From JAAYAY01 sp964429355 (GTDB lineage Bacteria; Planctomycetota; Planctomycetia; Pirellulales; Thermoguttaceae): 32,025 nt of DNA. The notes under the pieces are model-generated. The model was not told the origin of the DNA. It made no database searches and saw nothing but the letters and a program-made list of their open reading frames with translations. Below, piece by piece: positions 16,686-23,363 of this stretch. The DNA lies in contig CAYSCH010000064.1 of assembly GCA_964429355.1 (NCBI GenBank), positions 1 to 32,025 of the forward strand, read 5' to 3'. Position numbers and translations under genes: made by a program. Every line of letters starts with the position of its first letter. Position 1 is the first letter of the stretch.

Positions 16686-16784
16686 AAAAGATTGTGAAGA
16701 ATTTTCCAGAGGTTCACGACCATCGGGAGCCGACCATCTCAGTTCGAGCGGTAGCTCGTATTGGGTGGCGGCCCTGCCGCCCTG
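16686..16784 (+). repeat. Dispersed repeat, copy 1
   Basis: About 99 bases that match 29312-29408 on the opposite strand. Shared blocks include AAAGAT-GTGAAG near the start, CGACCA in the middle, and GGTAGCTCG and GGCGGCCCTG-CGCCCTG near the end. Scattered substitutions and small indels show that the copies are old. It lies in the space between dcd and the next gene. Confidence 0.6.
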
Positions 16785-16813
16785 TGGCACTTGAAGCTTC
16801 CTCGGACGCATCC

Positions 16814-17260
16814 ATGAATACGAACTCCAACGACATCCTCGCCGCCGAACTGCAGAAGCTGGCAGCCAAAGCCGCCAAAGAAGAAACGGGAGCCGGTGTT
16901 GTCGGCTGGGTTGCGAAGAAACTTCCCAACGACACCTTTCAGATACAGATTCAGACGCCGGCCGCTCCCGAGACCGCCCTGCGAACCGCCCATGCCGTCC
17001 TTCAGGAAAAAGGACGGCTTCGCGACGACATCCAAGCCCCGCCCGACATCGCGGCCCTCTCCGCCGTCGTCGGCTCCGGCTTCCTGGGTCTCAACCCGGC
17101 CCTCGTCACCGTCCAGGTTGCTGCTCACGCCGACAACCTCACCCAAATTCAGATCTTCGGCATCGCCAAAGAAGGCCTGATCAAGCAGCACGCCGGCGAA
17201 AAAGCCGCCAAGCTCATCGCCGCTCAACTCGCGGAGCGCCTCCCACCCGTTCCCGCCTGA
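16814..17260 (+). CDS. Hypothetical protein, 148 residues
   Basis: I do not recognise this protein. It begins MNTNSNDILAAELQKLAAKAA and has an alanine-rich helical start, a predicted beta-rich centre (GVVGWVAKKLPNDTFQIQIQT), a small hydrophobic patch (LSAVVGSGFLGLNPALVTVQV) and an alanine-rich helical end. There is no signal peptide or clear membrane helix. Codon use and reading-frame length support a real gene, but no good ribosome site precedes ATG 16814. The frame is open further upstream through the dispersed repeat, which I take as non-coding. It converges with the short-chain dehydrogenase gene, ending 13 bases from it. Confidence 0.65.
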   Translation: MNTNSNDILAAELQKLAAKAAKEETGAGVVGWVAKKLPNDTFQIQIQTPAAPETALRTAHAVLQEKGRLRDDIQAPPDIAALSAVVGSGFLGLNPALVTVQVAAHADNLTQIQIFGIAKEGLIKQHAGEKAAKLIAAQLAERLPPVPA

Positions 17261-17273
17261 ATCTGCTGGCCCC

Positions 17274-18063
17274 TCACACGTAGCGCTTCATCACCCGGTC
17301 CACCNNNNNNNNNNGGCGACACGCGGTTCATCCCGCAGAGAACCTGGCCCCAGAGATAAGGTACGATCTCGCGCCGCCCGGCCCGCATCGCGGCCACGGT
17401 CCGCTTGGCTACGTGCTCGGCCGTCACCGGCCGGTGCTGCGGCCAGCCCGGCTCGCTTGTCCGGTCCAGCACGCGGTCGAAGAACTCGGTCTCCGTCGTT
17501 CCCGGACTGACGACCAGAACGTCGATTCCCTCGGCCGACAATTCCGTGCGGATCGCCTCGCTGAACCCGTGAACCGCGAACTTGCTGGCGCAGTACTCGC
17601 TGTTGTGCGGTACCCCGCGCCGTCCCAGAATGGAGCTCACGTTGACGATCATCGGCTGCCGGCCCTGCTTCAGATAGGGAATCGCAATCCGGGTCATCTC
17701 CACCAGGGCGAAGAAGTTTACTTCCATCACCTGCCGAAGACGCTCGGGCGCGGCCGTCTCGAATCGCCCCAGCGTGCCCACGCCGGCGTTGTTGATGAGG
17801 AAATCGATTCCGCCCAGTTCGTCAACGGCCAATTGAACAACCCGACCCCGAACCCCTGGTTCGGCGATATTCCCGGCCACGGAGAATAGCTTCCCTCCCA
17901 GGGCCTGGGCTTCCTTCACGAGCGCGGCCAGCCGGTCCTCTCGCCTTGCCGTGACGACGACCGACGCGCCCTGCCGGCACAACTCCAGCGCGATCGCCCG
18001 GCCGATCCCGCTTGACGCACCGGTCACAATCGCCCGACCTCCCGATATCTTGCGTTTTGCCAT
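17274..18063 (-). CDS. Short-chain dehydrogenase/reductase (SDR), interrupted by an assembly gap
   Basis: Classical SDR with an NAD(P)-binding Rossmann fold: TGASSGIGRAIA near the start, the NNAG motif in FLINNAGVG, a catalytic serine in VNVSSILG and the Y-X3-K pair in YCASKFAVHG. The substrate is unknown. The family's C-terminal helix VDRVMKRYV and a TGA at 17274-17276 can be read past the N run, but in a different frame. The 10 N therefore do not have the true length, and the apparent read-through to 17224 is an artefact. The start ATG lies only two bases after the hflX stop, so it is the last gene of the FHA-rsgA-hflX-SDR operon. Confidence 0.9.
17305..17314. other. Assembly gap (10 N) in the SDR gene
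   Basis: Known sequence on both sides encodes the SDR protein, but the two parts are out of frame with each other. The true number of missing bases is therefore not 10 modulo 3. Confidence 0.95.
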
Positions 18064-18065
18064 CC

Positions 18066-19367
18066 CTATGCCACGTCTTCCATCTTTTCCGGCTGGACGC
18101 CATGAATCTGCACGTTTGCATCTTCCCGGTCGAGTCGTCCCAGCAGCCCTTGCGGGAGACGGCAGTGAATCAGTACCCGCGAGTCGCTGAAGGTCCTGGA
18201 AAGTACCTCCCCGTGAGCTGCCAGGTAAGCCATCAGACGCCCATTCTCAACACCTGTCTCGACGTCCACGTCGACGAAGCTCCGGCTCAAGGCGTCGCTG
18301 ACGGCCACCGCCAGGGCATCCATTCCCGCCCCATTCCGGGCACTGATCGGGATGCCGTGCGGGTACCGGTTGAGCAGAGCGTCCACGCTCGACCGGTCGT
18401 CCAGGGCGTCGATCTTGTTGAGCACCAGCAGGGTGTCTTTGGCCTCGATGCCGATCTCCTCGAGTACGCAGTAGGCTGCGCTGATCTGGTCGCTGGCGTC
18501 CGGGTTCGATGCGTCGGCTACGTGCAACAACAGGTTCGCTTGCCGCGCCTCTTCCAGCGTGGCCTTGAAGCTGGCGATCAGGTGGTGAGGCAGGTCGCGA
18601 ACGAAACCCACTGTGTCGCTCAGCAGTACGGGCCCCCAACCGGGCAAATACCAGCGGCGGGTGCGCGTATCGAGCGTTGCAAACAGCGAATCCTTGGCCA
18701 GAACATCTGCCCCGGTCAGCGTGTTCAGCAGGGTGCTCTTGCCGGCGTTCGTGTAGCCCACGAGCGAAACGGTCATCGAACCGTGGCGAGCAGCCACTTC
18801 CCGCTCCCGCCGGCGGTGAATGGCTTCGACCTGCGTGCGAAGGTCCGTGATCCGCTTTTGCACCAAGCGCCGGTCGACTTCCAGTTGCTTCTCGCCGGGG
18901 CCCCGAGTGCCCACGCCCATCTTCTGTCGCGAAAGGTGGGTCCACATCCGCTTCAACCGCGGCATGGAATACTCAAGCTGGGCCAGCTCGACCGCCAGGC
19001 GTGCTTCATGCGTCTGGGCCCGTGCCGCAAATATGTCAAGGATCAGCTCCGATCGGTCGACGACTTTTACACCTAGCGTTCTTTCCAGATTGCGCGTCTG
19101 GGCCGGGGTTAGGTCGTTGTCGAAGATCACCACGTCGGCGTCGGTCATCTCGACCATGCCGCGCAGTTCTTCCACCTTGCCGCTCCCAAGGTAGGTTGCC
19201 GGGTCGGGGCTCTCTCGCCGCTGAACCATCCGGCCAACGACTTGCGTTCCCGCCGTCTCCGCCAGCCCCTCCAGTTCATCGAGAGGCTCTCCGGTCCAAG
19301 TTCGATCCTTCAGCGCCACGCCCACAAGAAACGCTGCCTCGCTGGCAACGGTGTCGACGCGATTCAT
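18066..19367 (-). CDS. hflX: GTPase HflX
   Basis: Ribosome-binding GTPase that splits stalled ribosomes in other bacteria, especially under heat stress. The N-terminal HflX domain includes the glycine-rich segment ATYLGSGKVEEL and the FDNDLTPAQTRNLE block. The linker GVGTRGPGEKQLE precedes the G domain, with G1 GYTNAGKST (204-212), G3 DTVGF (251-255) and G4 NKID. The chosen ATG 19367 gives 433 residues and has a GAAGGAA ribosome site; an upstream in-frame TTG (19412) would overlap the end of rsgA. It sits 14 bases after rsgA and two bases before the SDR gene. Confidence 0.96.
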   Translation of the reverse strand: MNRVDTVASEAAFLVGVALKDRTWTGEPLDELEGLAETAGTQVVGRMVQRRESPDPATYLGSGKVEELRGMVEMTDADVVIFDNDLTPAQTRNLERTLGVKVVDRSELILDIFAARAQTHEARLAVELAQLEYSMPRLKRMWTHLSRQKMGVGTRGPGEKQLEVDRRLVQKRITDLRTQVEAIHRRREREVAARHGSMTVSLVGYTNAGKSTLLNTLTGADVLAKDSLFATLDTRTRRWYLPGWGPVLLSDTVGFVRDLPHHLIASFKATLEEARQANLLLHVADASNPDASDQISAAYCVLEEIGIEAKDTLLVLNKIDALDDRSSVDALLNRYPHGIPISARNGAGMDALAVAVSDALSRSFVDVDVETGVENGRLMAYLAAHGEVLSRTFSDSRVLIHCRLPQGLLGRLDREDANVQIHGVQPEKMEDVA

Positions 19368-19381
19368 TTCCTTCGGTTGAC

Positions 19382-20530
19382 TCAAACCATGTCTCCGGCA
19401 AAAAGATGGCAATAACTCTCATACCGACGCTCGTCGATCCGCCCGTCGGCAACTGCATTCTTGACCGCACAGTCGTCTTCATGCGTGTGGGTGCAGTCGG
19501 GATATCGGCACAGATTCACGTACGGACGAACATCCCGGTAGTAGGCAGCCACTTCTTGCGGAATCACGTCCCACAACTGATACTGCCGGATCCCGGGCGT
19601 GTCGACCACATAACCCCCGAAACTCAGAGGGAAAAGCCGCGCCGTGGTCGTTGTGTGCCGCCCCTTCTGGTTCTCGCGGCTTACCTCCGAAACTGGAAGT
19701 TCGAGTTCCGCATCCACCGCGTTCAGAAGCGACGACTTTCCCACACCGCTCTGTCCAGCCACGACGCTCTCGCGTCCCGCCATGCATCGCCGAAACCGGT
19801 CAATTCCGAATCCCGTCTCGGCACTGACCAGCAGCACTTGATATCCCATGCGACTGTAGACACCGACCAGCGGCTGAAGTTCGGCACGATCCACCAGGTC
19901 CACCTTGTTGATGCAGATCACCGGCGTGACCTTCGCCTTTTCCGACGCGATCAGCATGCGATCGATCAGGTTCGGTTTCAGGCGGGGCTCTGCGGCGCTG
20001 GCAATGATCAGCACCTGATCCACGTTGGTTACCAGGATCTGCTGACGGCCACGAGTCGCCCGGCACAGACTCCCCTGTCTCGGTTCGATTCGCTCAATGA
20101 CCCCCTCCGAAAGATCGCCGCTGGTTGCGCCGCGGAATCGGACCCGATCCCCGGCCGCAATCACATGCCGCTGATCGGTGCTGAGGGTCCTCAGAAGCCG
20201 CCGAACGGTGCACGTGTAAACTGTGCCGTCCGCCTCGTCCCTCACCAGACAACTCAACCCGTGAACGCTTAAAACTCGTCCCGAATGGCAGACGGCCTCG
20301 TCGACTTCCAGGTGAATCGCCAGATGGGGCTCATCCCCTTTCCCAAACTCCTCGCCCATCACCGTGCGATGACGGGTCAGATCTCCCTTCCCGCTGACTC
20401 GCTCCCCCTGGAGAGGATCTTTTTCCTTGAATCCATGCTCATCGAACTGGCGTGTCCAGTTCGTGCCGCGCGGTTTCTGGGATCGGTTCTTGCGGAATTC
20501 GGTGCGAACTTTCCGTTTCTTTTTGCTCAT
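19382..20530 (-). CDS. rsgA: Ribosome small-subunit GTPase RsgA (YjeQ)
   Basis: Circularly permuted GTPase that checks late assembly of the 30S subunit. The order of motifs shows the permutation: G4 NKVD (208-211) comes before G1 GQSGVGKSS (259-267) and G3 DTPG (310-313). An OB-fold precedes them, and a zinc motif C-X4-C-X-H-X5-C (C341, C346, H348, C354) follows. The 382 residues include a basic N-terminal extension of about 75 residues (MSKKKRKVRTEFRKNR), longer than in enteric RsgA and possibly RNA-binding. It starts at ATG 20530, 15 bases after the FHA gene, in a four-gene operon. Confidence 0.96.
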   Translation of the reverse strand: MSKKKRKVRTEFRKNRSQKPRGTNWTRQFDEHGFKEKDPLQGERVSGKGDLTRHRTVMGEEFGKGDEPHLAIHLEVDEAVCHSGRVLSVHGLSCLVRDEADGTVYTCTVRRLLRTLSTDQRHVIAAGDRVRFRGATSGDLSEGVIERIEPRQGSLCRATRGRQQILVTNVDQVLIIASAAEPRLKPNLIDRMLIASEKAKVTPVICINKVDLVDRAELQPLVGVYSRMGYQVLLVSAETGFGIDRFRRCMAGRESVVAGQSGVGKSSLLNAVDAELELPVSEVSRENQKGRHTTTTARLFPLSFGGYVVDTPGIRQYQLWDVIPQEVAAYYRDVRPYVNLCRYPDCTHTHEDDCAVKNAVADGRIDERRYESYCHLFAGDMV

Positions 20531-20545
20531 CGAGACAGGCCGCTC

Positions 20546-20944
20546 TTAGCTGGCCTCGGATCCAGGGCGGCGCTGGAGGCCCGCCCGCTCAAGAAGTGTC
20601 TGGCCGAACACGTCCTCCTCTTCACCATCCGGGGGTGGCGGCCCACAGGCACCATTCTGGGAAGGCGAATAACGTACCTCGTATTTGTGACTTGCCAGAG
20701 ACAGCGTGTCACCCGGCAAAAGCCGCCTTCTGTCCACCCGAACGCCATTGACCCGCGTTCCGTTTCGGCTTCCTGAATCGTCCACCACCCAGTAACCCTC
20801 CTCAAGGCACAGGCGGCAGTGCTGGGCAGATACGTTCGCAAATCGGAGAACCACATCACAACTCTCGCTCCGGCCAACCATTAGGTTCTTCCGCAGAAGA
20901 GGGATGGGATCGCCGCCCCCAACGGGGATCAGCTCGCCATACAT
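20546..20944 (-). CDS. FHA-domain protein
   Basis: A 132-residue protein that is almost entirely one forkhead-associated domain, which binds phosphothreonine peptides. The signature is complete: MVGRSESCDVVL (GRS near 24-26), VSAQHCRL with the SxxH motif, and DSGSRNGTRVNG. A proline/acid-rich tail of about 30 residues follows. It is first in an operon with rsgA, hflX and the SDR gene. Planctomycete genomes carry many Ser/Thr kinases, and one is encoded about 2.4 kb away (23364), so it may read a kinase signal; no direct link is shown. The start is ATG 20944. Confidence 0.93.
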   Translation of the reverse strand: MYGELIPVGGGDPIPLLRKNLMVGRSESCDVVLRFANVSAQHCRLCLEEGYWVVDDSGSRNGTRVNGVRVDRRRLLPGDTLSLASHKYEVRYSPSQNGACGPPPPDGEEEDVFGQTLLERAGLQRRPGSEAS

Positions 20945-20966
20945 AGATGTCCTTCGCTACTTGCCA

Positions 20967-20995
20967 TTGAGCAGAGGCCGCAGGCCCCATACGAT
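20967..20995 (+). promoter_or_regulatory. Candidate promoter of the radical SAM gene
   Basis: TTGAGC (20967-20972) and TACGAT (20990-20995), each a 4/6 match to consensus, are separated by 17 bases in the space between the divergent FHA and radical SAM genes. This is a weak prediction. Confidence 0.3.
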
Positions 20996-21035
20996 GGAAA
21001 GCTTCCCCCCCCATCCGTTTCAGTGTAGATCGGGT

Positions 21036-22019
21036 ATGCCTTTGACGTCAACTCCGTTGCACTCCCACCCGCCCCAATGGTCTGCGAAAGGCCTCCGGTT
21101 CTGTTCGCTAAGCCATTATTTCCAGAACCAATTCGGTCGAAAAGTATGGAAAATCAGTATCGACGCCGGCCTGAGTTGTCCAAACGTCGACGGAACCTTG
21201 GCCCTCGATGGTTGTATCTTCTGCGACATTCGTAGTTTCAGCCCTAGCCGGCGTCTCGGCTGGGCTCGACGTCCAGTGGCCGAGCAGATCGCCGCAGGAA
21301 TCCAGGGCTTACACCACCGCTACGGAAACTCGGCCGACACCTTCATTGCCTACTTCCAGCCTGCCACAAACACCTACGGCCCACTCGAAGAACTGCTCCC
21401 GCTCTGGCAGGAGGCCGTCAGCCAACCTGGAGTCGTTGGTTTGGCCGTCGGCACCCGACCAGACTGCGTGAATGACGATGTGCTTGATGCCCTGCAGACC
21501 CTCGCCGACGACCGGTGGGTTTCGATCGAGCTTGGCCTTCAGTCCATCCATCAGCATTCGCTCGACTGGCTCCGCCGTCAACACGACTTCAATTGCTTTG
21601 AAGACTCCGTCCGCCGAGCTCGCATCCGGGGCCTGCATGTGGGCGTCCACCTCATCCTCGGCTTGCCATGCGAGACTGCCGAACAGATGAGTGTGACCGC
21701 AGAAGAAATGGCCCGCCTTCGGGTGGATTCCGTGAAACTCCATAATCTGTACGTCGTTCCCAATACTCCACTGGCAATCCTATGGGAACGGGGGGAACTC
21801 CAACTCCCAACCCAAGAACAATACGTTCAGTATGTGGCCGACTTTCTGGAGCGACTCCCCCCCGATTGTGTTATCGATCGGATCGCTGGCGACGCCCCAT
21901 CGCAATACCTTCTAGCCCCCCTATGGTGCCAGAGCAAAGGTGTCTTGCGTCAAGCGGTCGACGCCGAATTCGATCGGCGTGGAACTCGTCAGGGCAGCCG
22001 CTGGCAGCCGGTCGGTTGA
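21036..22019 (+). CDS. Radical SAM protein, YtqA/TIGR01212 family
   Basis: Radical SAM enzyme of the YtqA-like group. The cluster motif has the wide first spacing of Elp3-like families, C-X11-C-X2-C in CPNVDGTLALDGCIFC. The family pattern continues with KVWKISIDAGLSCPN before it, then YFQPATNTYGP, GLAVGTRPDC, WVSIELGLQS and HLILGLPCET. The B. subtilis homologue has been linked to wobble-uridine modification of tRNA, so a tRNA role is plausible but not shown here. ATG 21036 gives 327 residues; an earlier ATG at 20994 lies on top of the candidate -10 box. rnpB follows directly, and the stop codon overlaps its -35 box. Confidence 0.9.
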   Translation: MPLTSTPLHSHPPQWSAKGLRFCSLSHYFQNQFGRKVWKISIDAGLSCPNVDGTLALDGCIFCDIRSFSPSRRLGWARRPVAEQIAAGIQGLHHRYGNSADTFIAYFQPATNTYGPLEELLPLWQEAVSQPGVVGLAVGTRPDCVNDDVLDALQTLADDRWVSIELGLQSIHQHSLDWLRRQHDFNCFEDSVRRARIRGLHVGVHLILGLPCETAEQMSVTAEEMARLRVDSVKLHNLYVVPNTPLAILWERGELQLPTQEQYVQYVADFLERLPPDCVIDRIAGDAPSQYLLAPLWCQSKGVLRQAVDAEFDRRGTRQGSRWQPVG

Positions 22020-22044
22020 TAAACTGGACCGAAAAGAGGATAAT
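22016..22044 (+). promoter_or_regulatory. Sigma-70-type promoter of rnpB
   Basis: TTGATA (22016-22021) and GATAAT (22039-22044), each 5/6 to consensus, are separated by 17 bases. The predicted transcript start at about 22051-22052 coincides with the first paired base of the RNase P P1 helix. The TGA stop of the radical SAM gene (22017-22019) lies inside the -35 box. Confidence 0.75.
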
Positions 22045-22051
22045 CCCGAAC

Positions 22052-22515
22052 GGTTTGGCGTGGACCGGATGGCCGCCGGCCAATTGCACATGAAGGTTGG
22101 CATGCCGGCCTTGTGCGTTGGCGGGAGGAAAGTCCGGGCGCCGCAGGGCGCGGTGATGGGTAACGCCCACCGGCCGCGAGGCCAGGGAAAGTGCAACAGA
22201 AAGTAAACCGCCTTGCCAGCCCCGCTGGCGAGGTAAGGGTGAAACGGTGAGGTAAGAGCTCACCAGCAGGACGGGCGACCGTTCTGGCTTGGCAAACCCC
22301 ACCGGGCGCAAGATCAAACAGGGGGGAAAGAGCAGCCGGTTCCTCGTTCGCGATGGGTCGGTGTCCTCGCGCGGCTCGGCCCGGGCCGCCACCTACCCCC
22401 GGGTAGATCGCTTGAGGGCTTGTGAGCAATCAAGCTCCTAGATAAATGGCCATCCCTCGGACAGTCGACCGACTGGTCGAGGACAGGACCCGGCTTACAG
22501 GTCCACCCAAACCTC
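22052..22515 (+). ncRNA. rnpB: RNase P RNA, bacterial type A
   Basis: Catalytic RNA that removes 5' leaders from tRNA precursors. The conserved cores are all present in order: GAGGAAAGTCCGGGC (about 22125-22139), CAGGGAAAGTGCAACAGAAA, GTGAGGTAAGAGCTCACC (about 22248-22265), AGATAAATGGCCATCC and ACAGGACCCGGCTTACAGG (from about 22483). The ends pair as helix P1: GGTTTGGCGTGGACC at 22052-22066 with GGTCCACCCAAACC at 22500-22513, with one bulged C. The total length of about 460 is somewhat above the E. coli RNA. The exact 3' end is uncertain by a few bases. Confidence 0.95.
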
Positions 22516-22558
22516 TCTGAGTTGTTTTGTAGAGAAGCTAGCAACCCCAAATGGGGGG

Positions 22559-22960
22559 CTACTCCTCGGGGACTAGCCCTTTGTCGATCATCTGGAGCAG
22601 TTTGGAAATACAGAGTTTGTTCATGCTGGTTCTGTGTTCATACGCCTCCTCGCGTAACAGGTCGTGAAGACTTTTCGGCAATCGGACGGTGATCACTTGG
22701 TTGGGTTCCCCACTTTCTGGAGGGGGCGAGCTTCCCTCTCGAAGTTTGGTCAACATCTGCTGAATGTTTGCGTAGGTTTCGGTCGTCTCAAATTCCTGCA
22801 TCTCAGCCCGAGTTGTGTAGTTTCTGCGGACGACCCCAGATACCCCAAGTATCTCCCTGAAGAACGTCACCCAATCGGGTTTCTTTGTAAACAGGTGGTA
22901 GGCTCTCCGAAATACTTCGCGTTCCTTCTCCGTCTCGAGTTCGTTGCCGAGGTCCGTCAT
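22559..22960 (-). CDS. Ribbon-helix-helix (HicB/CopG-like) protein
   Basis: A 133-residue protein with two parts. Residues 1-80 are helical and charged (REVFRRAYHLFTKKPDWVTF, FFREILGVSGVVRRNY), and residues 88-125 form a ribbon-helix-helix-like segment, QVITVRLPKSLHDLL with the second helix TSMNKLCISKLLQMID. The C-terminal part resembles the DNA-binding end of HicB antitoxins, but no HicA-like toxin lies next to it. The start is ATG 22960, chosen because AGGAGC sits eight bases upstream; the frame is open for 68 more codons without a ribosome site. It converges with rnpB. I recall similar proteins in planctomycetes, and the function is probably transcriptional control. Confidence 0.8.
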   Translation of the reverse strand: MTDLGNELETEKEREVFRRAYHLFTKKPDWVTFFREILGVSGVVRRNYTTRAEMQEFETTETYANIQQMLTKLREGSSPPPESGEPNQVITVRLPKSLHDLLREEAYEHRTSMNKLCISKLLQMIDKGLVPEE

Positions 22961-23230
22961 CACTAGCTCCTGGGATGTCACGACGAGTGGGTCTTCGTAG
23001 TTGGCCTCCGTGATACCAACTTGCCGGAATCCTACCGAGGAGCTATAAATGCAATCATTGCAAGCACTTATGGGATTGCATAATTGATAGGCAGGCGTGC
23101 ACGAAAATAAGCACTCGACACCGTGCCTGTTTTTTGGGCAGGCCATCGGTTCACATTTTCTCAAGTGTCCAGTTCTCTCTGCCGAGATCCCCCCTGTAAT
23201 GGTGGGGTACCCCCTCGTCTTGCCCCTTCT
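22961..23230. other. Divergent control region between the RHH gene and the kinase gene
   Basis: With the kinase promoter and leader, 403 bases without a supported gene separate the two starts. The part nearest the RHH gene is AT-richer and holds a short palindrome TGCAATCATTGCA (about 23049-23061) that could be an operator. No clear promoter could be assigned to the RHH gene. Confidence 0.35.
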
Positions 23231-23259
23231 TTGACGGCCTCTCCTAACTCAACTAGAAT
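23231..23259 (+). promoter_or_regulatory. Sigma-70-type promoter of the kinase gene
   Basis: TTGACG (23231-23236) and TAGAAT (23254-23259), each 5/6 to consensus, with a 17-base spacer. The expected transcript start near 23266 gives a leader of about 100 bases before ATG 23364. Confidence 0.65.
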
Positions 23260-23363
23260 GAGAAGATCCCTCGCTTCTATCTGTGCCTGTTCAAGCCAAA
23301 TGACGCACAATTGCCAGATTTGCAGGCCTCTTGACGCGACATGGCCCTCTTCCTGGTGGTTCC

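Noticed and set aside
16631..16813. N-terminal extension of the 148-residue hypothetical protein
   Set aside because: The extra codons consist of the dispersed repeat, which also occurs far from any coding frame.
22559..22960. HicAB toxin-antitoxin pair
   Set aside because: Only the HicB-like C-terminus is present; the flanks are rnpB and a kinase promoter, with no HicA-sized gene.
22961..23164. Cysteine-rich N-terminal extension of the ribbon-helix-helix protein
   Set aside because: The in-frame extension has many cysteines, but the AGGAGC ribosome site before ATG 22960 and the AT-rich palindromic character of the region favour the short protein.
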